Shown: positions 48,102 to 56,089 of the stretch, in pieces
How the letters are laid out: every line of letters starts with the position of its first letter
Numbering within the stretch: the first letter of the stretch is position 1
DNA from: Nocardioides ungokensis
GTDB taxonomy: Bacteria > Actinomycetota > Actinomycetes > Propionibacteriales > Nocardioidaceae
Direction of reading: 5' to 3'
Length of the DNA: 64,000 nucleotides
Assembly: GCF_013466985.1 (NCBI RefSeq)
Contig: NZ_CP059164.1
Span: 1,869,001-1,933,000 of the forward strand
The notes under the pieces: model-generated
Seen by the model: only the letters and a program-made list of their open reading frames with translations
The model's database searches: none
What the model was told of the DNA's origin: nothing
Made by a program: the position numbers and the translations under genes

Positions 48102-48124
48102 GGGCGATTGAGAATCATTGTCAA
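48096..48124 (-). promoter_or_regulatory. znuA promoter with leaderless transcript
   Basis: On the minus strand TTGACA (48124-48119) is followed by an 18-bp spacer and GAGAAT. A start 7-8 bases downstream would fall at the znuA ATG itself, so no 5' untranslated region is predicted. Both elements lie under the Zur boxes. Confidence 0.6.
48109..48123 (-). promoter_or_regulatory. Zur box 2
   Basis: TGAGAATCATTGTCA, a slightly imperfect second Zur box, centre 22 bp from box 1, suitable for two dimers on neighbouring turns. It overlaps the likely -35 element. Confidence 0.8.
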
Positions 48125-48263
48125 ATGCCTCGCTGGGTCGGCACTCCTCGACACGTGGCCGGCGCGAGTCCCGGCCCGTCGAAACTCCGAAAACGCAAGG
48201 CGCAGCCCTCGTACCTGTCTACGCTGACGGCGTGCTCCAGGTGCGCAGGCTCGGAGTGGGCCG

Positions 48264-48779
48264 GTGAAGTACGCGAACTACCGAGCCGCCTGGATCCCGG
48301 TCCCGCCACTCCTCGCCCTGGCGGTGACGGCGCTCCTGCGCCTGGACCCCGGGGTCGAGGCGCTGCTCCTGCTGGCGACGCTCATCGCCCTCGGCATGGC
48401 GACGTTCATCGCACTGTCGCCCGGGGTGGTCATCGACGGCACCCGGCTGGTGGTGTCGGGGCGCGAGGACTGCAGTCGGCGGCCGGGAGGCGGCGTCGAC
48501 CTCGCCAACCTCACCCGGGTGCGCTCGGTGAGCTACCAGGCTGGTCGGGTCTCCGGACGTGGCCTGGCGGTGTTCCGCAACCAGTTGCTGCTCGAGGACG
48601 CCGAGGGCGGGCAGGCGATGTTCTGGGCGTGGGGCTGGACCCCGAAGGCGCCGCTGCAGGAGGCCCTGCGCCGCGCCGTGACGTCCAACCGGGCCCGGAT
48701 GGACCTGATGTCCTACTGGCGGCTGGGGTTCAGGAACGACAAAGGTGCGCGGATCAGCCCACTGCGACGGTTCATCTGA
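48264..48779 (+). CDS. Membrane protein of the DUF3093/PH-like type, hypothetical
   Basis: A 171-residue protein with two N-terminal hydrophobic helices (WIPVPPLLALAVTALL and VEALLLLATLIALGMATFIAL) and then a soluble beta-rich domain (VVIDGTRLVVSGREDCSRRPGGGVDLANLTRV, in part) reminiscent of bacterial PH domains. The role is unknown. It begins at GTG 48264 and shares a 140-bp upstream gap with znuA, so its promoter may also see Zur. It ends 19 bp before the monooxygenase gene. Confidence 0.6.
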   Translation: MKYANYRAAWIPVPPLLALAVTALLRLDPGVEALLLLATLIALGMATFIALSPGVVIDGTRLVVSGREDCSRRPGGGVDLANLTRVRSVSYQAGRVSGRGLAVFRNQLLLEDAEGGQAMFWAWGWTPKAPLQEALRRAVTSNRARMDLMSYWRLGFRNDKGARISPLRRFI

Positions 48780-48798
48780 GGCTGGCTAGGGTCGCGGT

Positions 48799-49119
48799 GT
48801 GATCGTCGTCAACCGGTTCCGTGTCCCCGAGGTCGACGCCGAGGCGTTCCGCGCCGACGTCGAGCTCGCCCACTCGACGCTGGCCCGGGGGAAGGGCTAC
48901 GTGGGCGGAACCGTCGGACGCAACGTCGACGACCCCACCCTGTGGGTGCTGAGCACCACCTGGGAGAACGTCGGGTCCTACCGACGCGCCCTGTCGTCGT
49001 ACGACGTGAAGCTGCACGCCGTGGCCGTGCTGAGCCGGGCGATCGAGGAGCCCAGTGCCTTCGAGGTGGTCGAGCCCGAGACCGTGCTCAATACCGGGTC
49101 GCCTCGGTCGTTAGGCTGA
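48799..49119 (+). CDS. Antibiotic biosynthesis monooxygenase (ABM) domain protein
   Basis: A 106-residue ferredoxin-like ABM domain: [27 protein letters not shown] at the start (in part), [33 protein letters not shown] (in part) in the middle with the conserved W-E-N/D-x-x-S-Y-R pattern. Proteins of this kind act as small oxygenases or heme-degrading enzymes; here the activity is unknown. GTG 48799 gives the family start. It stands 60 bp upstream of glyS, a pairing often seen in actinobacteria. Confidence 0.85.
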   Translation: MIVVNRFRVPEVDAEAFRADVELAHSTLARGKGYVGGTVGRNVDDPTLWVLSTTWENVGSYRRALSSYDVKLHAVAVLSRAIEEPSAFEVVEPETVLNTGSPRSLG

Positions 49120-49178
49120 AGCCTCCGACCGCCCGAACCGACCGGCAGCCAGCCGGCCATCCTGAGGAGCACACCGCT

Positions 49179-50578
49179 GTGGCCAAGCCGCCCGCCTCGA
49201 CCCTCGACCACGTCGTCTCCCTCTGCAAGCGCCGGGGCTTCGTCTACCCCTGCGGCGAGATCTACGGCGGCACCCGGTCGGCGTGGGACTACGGCCCGCT
49301 CGGCGTCGAGCTGAAGGAGAACATCAAGCGCCAGTGGTGGCGCTCGATGGTCACGCCCGTGAGGACGTCGTCGGCCTCGACTCCAGCGTGATCCTGCCGA
49401 CGAGGACCTGGGAGGCCAGCGGCCACCTGAGCACCTTCAGCGACCCGCTGACCGAGTGCCAGTCCTGCCACAAGCGCTTCCGCGAGGACCACCTGCAGGA
49501 GGACTACGCGACGAAGAAGGGCATCGAGGACCCCGACACGGTCGACATCAACGAGTCGGTGGCCTGCCCCAACTGCGGCACCCGCGGCGCGTGGACCCCT
49601 CCGCGCGAGTTCAACATGATGCTGAAGACCTACCTCGGCGTCATCGAGGACGAGTCCGGCCTGCACTACCTGCGTCCCGAGACCGCGCAGGGCATCTTCC
49701 TGAACTTCCAGAACGTCGTGACGTCGAGCCGCAAGAAGCCGCCGTTCGGCATCGCCCAGATGGGCAAGAGCTTCCGCAACGAGATCACGCCCGGCAACTT
49801 CATCTTCCGCACCCGCGAGTTCGAGCAGATGGAGATGGAGTACTTCGTCAAGCCCGGCGAGGACGAGGAGCTGCACCAGTACTGGATCGACGAGCGGACC
49901 CGCTGGTACACCGACCTCGGCATCAGCCCGGACAACCTGCGCCACTACGAGCACCCGAAGGAGAAGCTCAGCCACTACGCCAAGCGCACCGTGGACATCG
50001 AGTTCCGCTTCGGCTTCTCCGGCCGTGACTTCGAGGAGCTCGAGGGCATCGCCAACCGCACGGACTACGACCTGACCCAGCACAGCAAGTTCTCCGGCCA
50101 GGACCTGTCCTACTTCGACCAGGCGGCCAACGAGCGCTACGTCCCGTACGTCATCGAGCCGGCCGCGGGCCTGACCCGCTCGCTGATGGCCTTCCTCATC
50201 GACTCCTACACCGAGGACGAGGCCCCCAACACCAAGGGCGGCGTCGACAAGCGCACGGTGCTCAAGCTCGACCCGCGGCTCGCGCCCGTCAAGGTCGCGG
50301 TGCTGCCGCTCAGCCGCAACGCCGACCTCTCGCCCAAGGCCCGCGACCTGGCCACCGAGCTGCGCCGCAACTGGAACGTCGAGTTCGACGACTCCGGCGC
50401 GATCGGCCGCCGCTACCGCCGCCAGGACGAGATCGGTACGCCGTACTGCGTCACCGTCGACTTCGACACCCTCGACGACCACGCGGTCACGGTGCGCGAG
50501 CGCGACACCATGAAGCAGGAGCGGATCGGCCTCGACTCGATCACGTCCTACTTCGCCGAGCGTTTCGTCGGCTGCTGA
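49179..50578 (+). CDS. glyS: Glycyl-tRNA synthetase (alpha2 type), one frame break
   Basis: About 466 residues; the class II synthetase charging tRNA-Gly. Features are [35 protein letters not shown] at the N-terminus (in part), [13 protein letters not shown] and [19 protein letters not shown], a zinc-type Cys quartet, motif 2 [20 protein letters not shown] and motif 3 [12 protein letters not shown], followed by the anticodon-binding domain ([11 protein letters not shown]). The frame changes near 49358 (MVT then [10 protein letters not shown]), one missing base. GTG 49179 is preceded by GAGGAG. No T-box leader is visible upstream. Confidence 0.95.
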
Positions 50579-50590
50579 GGGGCGCGGACA

Positions 50591-51340
50591 ATGCACACTC
50601 CGGTCATGCGCTCCCGTCACGCCGCCACCGCCCTGCTCGCACCGGCGCTGGTGGCCGTCCTGACCCTCGCGGGCTGCTCCGGCGGCGACACCTCCAAGGA
50701 CCCGTCGGCCGGCTCGGGGTCCTCCTCGGCCTCGGGCTCCGACACGCCCTCGAGCTCCGGTTCGACGACCGCGAAGCCCTACCTGCCGGTCCCGGACGGG
50801 GTCGAGCTCACCGACCAGGGCAGCACGCTCAAGGTCGGCGACCACGCCGTCGTCGCCTACGAGCCGCGCCAGAAGCAGGTCGGCGTGCTGGACATCAAGG
50901 TCACCGGGCTCGAGAAGACCACCTTCGCCAAGTCCTTCCAGGGCTGGCAGCTCGACAAGGCGACGCTGTCCACGACGCCCTACTTCGTGCACGCGTCGGT
51001 CAAGAACGTCGGCCGGACCGACCTCGGCGGCCGGTCGGTGCCGCTCTACATCGTCGACGGCCACAACACCCTGATCGAGGCGTCGACGTTCGCCAGCACC
51101 TTCAAGCCGTGCCCGAGCCAGCCGTTCCCGGCCAAGTTCAAGCACGGCGACCGGGTGAAGTCGTGCCTGGTCTACCTCTCGCCCAAGCACGGCGACCTGA
51201 CCGCCGTCAGCTTCCGTCCCACCCAGGACTTCAACCCGATCACCTGGACCGGCAAGCTCACGACGGTCGGCGCGGAGCCGACGAAGAAGGGCGCCAAGGC
51301 AAGCCAGTCCCCGAAGGCGAAGAAGTCCTCGAAGGGCTGA
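50591..51340 (+). CDS. Hypothetical secreted lipoprotein with Lys-rich tail
   Basis: A 249-residue exported lipoprotein: signal ALLAPALVAVLTLAGC with lipobox, a long Ser/Gly/Thr linker (GSGSSSASGSDTPSSSGSTT), then a single domain (PYLPVPDGVELTDQGSTLKV onwards) similar in outline to secreted DUF4352-type immunoglobulin-like proteins with a disulfide-capable pair (FKPCPSQPF and VKSCLVYLS), and a Lys-rich tail GAKASQSPKAKKSSKG. ATG 50591 is preceded by GAGGGG. It is a solitary gene between glyS and dus. The function is unknown. Confidence 0.68.
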   Translation: MHTPVMRSRHAATALLAPALVAVLTLAGCSGGDTSKDPSAGSGSSSASGSDTPSSSGSTTAKPYLPVPDGVELTDQGSTLKVGDHAVVAYEPRQKQVGVLDIKVTGLEKTTFAKSFQGWQLDKATLSTTPYFVHASVKNVGRTDLGGRSVPLYIVDGHNTLIEASTFASTFKPCPSQPFPAKFKHGDRVKSCLVYLSPKHGDLTAVSFRPTQDFNPITWTGKLTTVGAEPTKKGAKASQSPKAKKSSKG

Positions 51341-51424
51341 CCAGGCCGGTCCCCGGGGCGTGAGCCGAGCGGGCCGGTGCCCCCGAATTTTGGGCTCCGG
51401 TGCGGGGCGTCCGACAATGTGCGC

Positions 51425-52567
51425 ATGCCCCGCACGCTGCCGACCTCGCTGACCCTCGGGTCGCTGGTGGTCGACACCCCGGTGGTGCTGGCGCCGATGG
51501 CCGGCATCACCAACGCGGCGTACCGCCGCCTGTGTGCCGAGCAGGGTGCCGGACTGTACGTCTGCGAGATGATCACCTCCCGCGGCCTGGTCGAGGGGGA
51601 CCAGCACACCCGGGACATGCTGGTCTTCGACGAGCTCGAGACGGTCCGCTCGGTGCAGCTCTACGGCACCGACCCCGTCTACGTCGGCAAGGCCGCGGAG
51701 ATCCTCTGTGCCGAGTACGGCGTCGCCCACATCGACCTCAACTTCGGCTGCCCGGTCCCCAAGGTGACCCGCAAGGGTGGTGGGGGAGCGCTGCCGTGGA
51801 AGCGCGTCCTGCTGGGCCAGATCCTCGAGGCCGCCGTCGCCGCTGCCGCGCCGTACGACGTGCCCGTCACCATGAAGACCCGCAAGGGCATCGACGAGGA
51901 CCACCTGACCTACCTCGACGCCGGCCGGATCGCCCAGGAGTCCGGCGTCGCCGCGATCGCCCTGCACGGCCGTACCGTCGCGCAGGCCTACTCCGGCGAG
52001 GCCGACTGGGACGCCATCGCGCGGCTGGTCGACCACGTCGACATCCCGGTGCTGGGCAACGGTGACATCTGGGAGGCCGGCGACGCGCTGCGGATGGTGG
52101 AGCAGACCGGGGCCGCCGGAGTCGTGGTCGGGCGCGGCTGCCTGGGCCGCCCGTGGCTCTTCCGCGACCTGGCCGCCGCGTTCGCCGGCGAGCAGGTGGC
52201 GACCCTTCCCACGCTGGGCGAGGTCACGGGCATGATGCGCCGCCACGCCGAGCTGCTGAGCCGCCACATGGGTGAGGTGCGGGGCTGCAAGGAGTTCCGC
52301 AAGCACGTGTCGTGGTACCTCAAGGGCTTCGCCGCCGGCGGGGAGCTGCGCCGCTCGCTCGGCCTCGTCGACAGCCTCGCCGCCCTGGACGCGCTGCTCG
52401 CCGAGCTGGACCCCACCGAGCCCTTCCCGACCGCCGAGCTCGGCACGCCGCGCGGGCGCCAGGGCTCGCCCCGCAACCGGGTCGTGCTGCCCGAGGGCTG
52501 GCTCGACGACACCGACGGCAGCGACTGCGGGCTCCAGGAGGACGCGGGCGAGGCCACCGGCGGCTGA
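51425..52567 (+). CDS. dus: tRNA-dihydrouridine synthase (Dus)
   Basis: A 380-residue FMN-dependent enzyme reducing uridine to dihydrouridine in tRNA. The TIM-barrel FMN motifs are VLAPMAGITNAAYRRLC, DLNFGCPVPKVTRKGGGGAL with the catalytic Cys in NFGCPVPKV, VTMKTRKGIDEDH, ALHGRTVAQAYSG and VLGNGDIWEAGDAL with GVVVGRGCLGRPWLF for the phosphate. The C-terminal helical domain follows. DusB-like in layout. ATG 51425 is chosen at the family start, with an upstream frame open from 51377. Its stop is the first base of a large dyad hairpin. Confidence 0.95.
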   Translation: MPRTLPTSLTLGSLVVDTPVVLAPMAGITNAAYRRLCAEQGAGLYVCEMITSRGLVEGDQHTRDMLVFDELETVRSVQLYGTDPVYVGKAAEILCAEYGVAHIDLNFGCPVPKVTRKGGGGALPWKRVLLGQILEAAVAAAAPYDVPVTMKTRKGIDEDHLTYLDAGRIAQESGVAAIALHGRTVAQAYSGEADWDAIARLVDHVDIPVLGNGDIWEAGDALRMVEQTGAAGVVVGRGCLGRPWLFRDLAAAFAGEQVATLPTLGEVTGMMRRHAELLSRHMGEVRGCKEFRKHVSWYLKGFAAGGELRRSLGLVDSLAALDALLAELDPTEPFPTAELGTPRGRQGSPRNRVVLPEGWLDDTDGSDCGLQEDAGEATGG

Positions 52568-52609
52568 CGAGCGTCGGCATCCCCCAGATGGGGGGTAGTA
52601 GCGCTCGTC
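52566..52609. promoter_or_regulatory. Large symmetric hairpin/dyad between dus and peptidase 1
   Basis: Outer arms GACGAGCG (52566-52573) and CGCTCGTC (52602-52609); inner arms CCCCC (52581-52585) and GGGGG (52590-52594) with loop AGAT; the two 7-nt spacers are equal in length. It may terminate dus or form an operator. Only peptidase 1 has it. Confidence 0.65.
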
Positions 52610-52611
52610 GG

Positions 52612-52634
52612 GTAGCCCATCTGTGCTTCACTCG
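52612..52634 (+). promoter_or_regulatory. Conserved 23-bp leader block, copy 1
   Basis: GTAGCCCATCTGTGCTTCAC followed by TCG; matches 53754-53776 at 21 of 23 positions. A run of Gs stands about 17 bp upstream in both copies, resembling a promoter pair read by an alternative sigma factor, though this is not shown. Confidence 0.55.
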
Positions 52635-52715
52635 ACACCCGCCGCCGGCTCGCGACCCGATCCGGGCGGTGGTCTCGGGCGGCCCCCTGTCAGCAACCCC
52701 AAAGGAATCATCGCT

Positions 52716-53687
52716 GTGGCCCACAGCCACAAGCGGGAGACCCCTGCCCGCCGCAAGCTCAAGTCTGCCCTCGTGGCCGGCCCCCTCACCGTCCTGGCGA
52801 CAGGCACCGCCATCACCGTCGGCGCGATCGCGACCCACCTGGGATCGGTCCACCACGATGCGATCAGCTCGCAGGGCGCCACCACCCAGGTGTCCCGCAG
52901 CTCCGACGTCGTATCGCGCTCGGAGTCGCGCCTGGCCCAGGTGCGTGGCGAGCGCTACCTCGAGCAGCTGAAGAAGGCCGACGACGCGCGGCAGACCCAG
53001 CAGGCGATCCGCCACGCCCACGAGCACCTGTGGACCACGGCGCCGCTCAACCTGTGGACCGGGCCGGAGACGAACGCGAACCAGGTCGGGCTGGTCGACG
53101 AGGGCACCAAGGTCCTGACCACCGGACGGCGGTCCGGCGACCGCGCCGAGCTGGTCGTGGACGGCAACGCGCGCTGGGTCACCGCGGCGTACCTCTCCGT
53201 AGACCGGCCGCGCCCTCCCAAGCCGCCGAAGCCGCCGAAGTCGCCGAGCACACCCGCGGCCTCGCCCTCCGACACCCCGTCTTCGACGCCGACGCAGACA
53301 CCCTCGACGACGCCGTCCACCACCGGCCTGTCGACCGCGCCGTGCCCCGACGGCAGCGTCGAGAACGGGCTGACCTCCGAGGCCGTCCTGGTCTACCGCG
53401 CGGTGTGCCACGCCTTCCCGCAGATCCAGACCTACCTCGGTTGGGACGCGCACGGTGAGCACGCCTCGGGCAAGGCGATCGACATCATGACCAGCGACAA
53501 GGCGCTCGGCGACCAGATCGCGGCCTTCCTCCAGTCGCACGCCTCCGAGCTCGACCTCTACGACGTCATCTGGTGGGACCGGATCTGGACGCCGGTGCGG
53601 GCCTCGGAGGGCTGGCGCGACTACGGCGACCACGGCTCGCCCACCGCCAACCACATGGACCACGTACACGTCTCGACCAACGGCTGA
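52716..53687 (+). CDS. Secreted SH3b + LAS-type metallopeptidase-like protein, copy 1
   Basis: A 323-residue exported protein. N-terminal basic stretch HSHKRETPARRKLKS then a hydrophobic signal/anchor LVAGPLTVLATGTAITVGAIA. An SH3-like domain (TTAPLNLWTGPETNANQVGLVDEG and following) precedes a Pro/Ser/Thr-rich linker. The C-terminal ARB_07466/M15-like domain has HASGKAID, fitting the HxxGxAxD zinc-binding motif, and HMDHVHVS with the terminal HxH of LAS-superfamily peptidases, plus two Cys (APCPDGS, AVCHAFP). It probably cleaves peptidoglycan peptides. GTG 52716 has AAAGGA upstream. It is followed by a paralogue, indicating tandem duplication. Confidence 0.78.
   Translation: MAHSHKRETPARRKLKSALVAGPLTVLATGTAITVGAIATHLGSVHHDAISSQGATTQVSRSSDVVSRSESRLAQVRGERYLEQLKKADDARQTQQAIRHAHEHLWTTAPLNLWTGPETNANQVGLVDEGTKVLTTGRRSGDRAELVVDGNARWVTAAYLSVDRPRPPKPPKPPKSPSTPAASPSDTPSSTPTQTPSTTPSTTGLSTAPCPDGSVENGLTSEAVLVYRAVCHAFPQIQTYLGWDAHGEHASGKAIDIMTSDKALGDQIAAFLQSHASELDLYDVIWWDRIWTPVRASEGWRDYGDHGSPTANHMDHVHVSTNG
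53438..53595 (+). repeat. 158-bp block identical in both peptidase genes, copy 1
   Basis: Identical at every base to 54522-54679, including synonymous positions, while flanking coding sequence differs. A shorter 58-bp identity (53323-53380 with 54407-54464) lies upstream. Suggests gene conversion. Confidence 0.9.
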
Positions 53688-53753
53688 GCCGGCGACGCGC
53701 CGGAGGGTGACCGGAAACACGTACCCCGAACGAGGGGGGCGATTTGCGATCGC

Positions 53754-53776
53754 GTAGTCCGTCTGTGCTTCACTCG
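53754..53776 (+). promoter_or_regulatory. Conserved 23-bp leader block, copy 2
   Basis: GTAGTCCGTCTGTGCTTCAC followed by TCG, 84 bp before the second peptidase start; 21 of 23 match with copy 1. The gap from here to the start codon also ends similarly (GTCAGCAAC then CAAAGGA-like). Confidence 0.55.
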
Positions 53777-53859
53777 TGGATCCGTTGCCGTCTCGTCACC
53801 AACGATTTCGGTGGCGTTCTCGGACCACCCCCCGTCAGCAACAGCAAAGGATCAGCGCT

Positions 53860-54771
53860 GTGGCCAACAGCCACAAGCGGGACACCGATGCCCGCCGCAA
53901 GCCCAAAGCCGCCCTCGTTGCGGGCCCCCTGGCCCTCCTGGCCACCGGGACCGCCGTGACGCTCGGCGTCCTCACCCAGGACCCGACCTCGACCGACACC
54001 CTCGTGTCGCAGGGCGCCACCACCGACATCTCGCAGGTCCGTGAGCCGGTCGTCTCCCGGTCGGACTCGCGCCTCGCCTCGGTGCGCGGCGAGCGGGTCA
54101 TCCTGCAGATGCAGGACGCCTACGACGCCCGCAAGACCAAGCAGGCGATCGAGAACGCCCACATCCACGTGTGGACCACCGCCCCGCTCAACCTGTGGAC
54201 CACGCCGGACGGCGACGCGAAGAAGGTCGGCCTGGTCGACACGGGCAAGAAGGTGCTCATCACCGGGCGCCGTACCAGCGACCGCGCCGAGCTCGTCGTG
54301 GACGGCAAGTCCCGCTGGGTGTCCGCGGGCTACTTCACCGAGGACAAGCCGGTCGCGCAGAAGGTCTCCACGACCACCTCGGCCCGCACCGCGGCCCCGA
54401 CGACGGCCGGCCTGTCGACCGCGCCGTGCCCCGACGGCAGCGTCGAGAACGGGCTGACCTCCGAAGCCGTCCTGGTCTACCGCGCGGTTTGCCACGCGTT
54501 CCCGCAGATCACCACGTACGGCGGTTGGGACGCGCACGGTGAGCACGCCTCGGGCAAGGCGATCGACATCATGACCAGCGACAAGGCGCTCGGCGACCAG
54601 ATCGCGGCCTTCCTCCAGTCGCACGCCTCCGAGCTCGACCTCTACGACGTCATCTGGTGGGACCGGATCTGGACGCCGGAGCGCGCCTCCGAGGGCTGGC
54701 GTGACTACGGCGACCAGGGCTCGCCCACCGCCAACCACATGGACCACGTGCACGTCTCGACCAACGGGTGA
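53860..54771 (+). CDS. Secreted SH3b + LAS-type metallopeptidase-like protein, copy 2
   Basis: A 303-residue paralogue of the preceding gene. N-terminus ANSHKRDTDARRKPKAALVAG then a hydrophobic segment, a coiled part (QMQDAYDARKTKQAIENAH), an SH3-like domain (TTAPLNLWTTPDGDAKKVGL), a shorter Ser/Thr/Ala linker lacking the Pro repeats, and the same C-terminal domain with HASGKAID and HMDHVHVS. It differs from copy 1 mainly in N-terminus and linker. GTG 53860 has AAAGGA upstream. The two ends are kept nearly identical, so the catalytic domain is under conversion or strong constraint. Confidence 0.78.
   Translation: MANSHKRDTDARRKPKAALVAGPLALLATGTAVTLGVLTQDPTSTDTLVSQGATTDISQVREPVVSRSDSRLASVRGERVILQMQDAYDARKTKQAIENAHIHVWTTAPLNLWTTPDGDAKKVGLVDTGKKVLITGRRTSDRAELVVDGKSRWVSAGYFTEDKPVAQKVSTTTSARTAAPTTAGLSTAPCPDGSVENGLTSEAVLVYRAVCHAFPQITTYGGWDAHGEHASGKAIDIMTSDKALGDQIAAFLQSHASELDLYDVIWWDRIWTPERASEGWRDYGDQGSPTANHMDHVHVSTNG
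54522..54679 (+). repeat. 158-bp identical block, copy 2
   Basis: Matches 53438-53595 without a difference; encodes from GWDAHGEHASGKAIDIM to DRIWTP. Confidence 0.9.
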
Positions 54772-54803
54772 GGTGTCGGCGCGGCTGAGTAGGGTCTCTC
54801 GCG

Positions 54804-56079
54804 ATGAACTCCCTGGACCTCTACGACGCCGCCTCGCGCGAGCGCCTCGTCGACGAGCCGCCCAAGCGGGTGGACGCGCCCGAGCGCACGCCGTTCGAGC
54901 GTGACCGCGCCCGGGTGGTGCACGCGGCGGCCTCGCGCCGCCTCGCCGCCAAGACCCAGGTGGTCGGGCCGCAGAGCGACGACTTCACCCGCAACCGGCT
55001 GACCCACAGCCTCGAGGTGGCCCAGGTGGCCCGGGACATCTCCCGGGCGCTCGGCACCCACCCCGACATCGCGGAGACCGCGGCGCTGGCCCACGACCTG
55101 GGCCACCCGCCGTTCGGTCACAACGGCGAGCGGGTGCTGGCCGAGCTGAGCGAGGGCTGCGGCGGCTTCGAGGGCAACGCCCAGACGCTGCGGCTGCTGA
55201 CCCGGCTGGAGGCGAAGACCTTCGACGGCGACGGCCGGTCCGTCGGGCTCAACCTGACCCGGGCCACCCTCGACGCCTGCACCAAGTACCCCTGGCCCCG
55301 CGCCCACGCGGAGGGTCCGACCGGGGTCCACGCCGACGGGCAGCCGCGGGTGGTGCGTAAGTTCGGCGTCTACGACGACGACAAGCCGGTGTTCGAGTGG
55401 CTGCGCGCCGGCGTCGACGGCACCCGCCGGTGCCTCGAGGCGCAGGTGATGGACCTCGCCGACGACGTCGCCTACTCCGTGCACGACATCGAGGACGGCG
55501 TGGTCGCCGGCCGCATCGACCTCACCACGCTCGACCGGGACGCGGTCTGGGAGACGGTGCGCGACTGGTACCTCCCCGACGCCTCCGACGACGACCTCGA
55601 CGGCGCGCTGGCCGGCCTGCGGGAGCAGGGGAGCTGGCCGACCACGCCGTACGACGGTCCCGCCGCGGTGTGGCCGCGTTGAAGAACCTCACCAGCGCGA
55701 CCTGATCGGGCGCTTCTGCGGGGCCGTCCAGCACGCCACGTTCGCGCACTCCGAGGGCCCCTTCGCCCGCTACGCCGCCGATCTCGTCGTCCCCGAGCGG
55801 ACCCGGCTGGAGATGGCGGTGCTCAAGGGCGTCGCGGCCCGCTACGTGATGCAGGCCGACGACCGGGTCGCGATCATGGTGCGCCAGCGCGAGCTGGTGG
55901 CCGAGCTGGTCGCCCTGCTCGCCCACCGCGGCCCGGACGCCCTCGAGCGCCCCTTCGCCGACGACTGGCACGCCGCGGCCGACGACACCGCCCGGCTGCG
56001 GGTCGTCATCGACCAGGTCGCCTCGCTCACCGACGCCAGCGCCGTCGCCTGGCACGAGCGGCTGCGCACGCGTCGGTAG
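54804..56079 (+). CDS. dgt: Deoxyguanosinetriphosphate triphosphohydrolase-like protein, two frame breaks
   Basis: About 425 residues. The HD-domain metal ligands are H68 ([10 protein letters not shown]) and H97-D98 ([15 protein letters not shown]), with the fourth in [17 protein letters not shown]. Dgt hydrolyses dGTP to deoxyguanosine and triphosphate, balancing nucleotide pools. The frame changes near 55670 and 55700 (TTPYDG.. then VAALKNLTS then [11 protein letters not shown]), each one missing base. The C-terminal part ([18 protein letters not shown]) completes the family. ATG 54804 follows CTCTCGCG without a clear ribosome site. In actinobacteria it commonly precedes dnaG, as here with one gene between. 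Confidence 0.9.
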
Positions 56080-56089
56080 GCTCCGCGGG

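Noticed and set aside
48078..48124. Fur iron boxes rather than Zur boxes
   Set aside because: The sequences resemble both, but the genes controlled are a zinc transporter and the regulator has Zur-type context.
49120..49178. T-box leader for glyS
   Set aside because: The gap is too short and has no T-box sequence or specifier loop.
49289..52306. A 1005-codon open frame on the minus strand opposite glyS, lipoprotein and dus; similar long frames oppose lepA, leuA, uppS/kinase and leucine genes
   Set aside because: They lie in the frame where GC-rich third positions remove stop codons, have Arg/Gly/Val-rich or repetitive composition and no family; the plus-strand genes are clear.
52562..52715. 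c-di-AMP (ydaO-type) riboswitch in front of the cell-wall peptidase genes
   Set aside because: Such riboswitches precede many actinobacterial wall hydrolase genes, but I cannot find the conserved core motifs in either leader, only the 23-bp block and a dyad in the first one.
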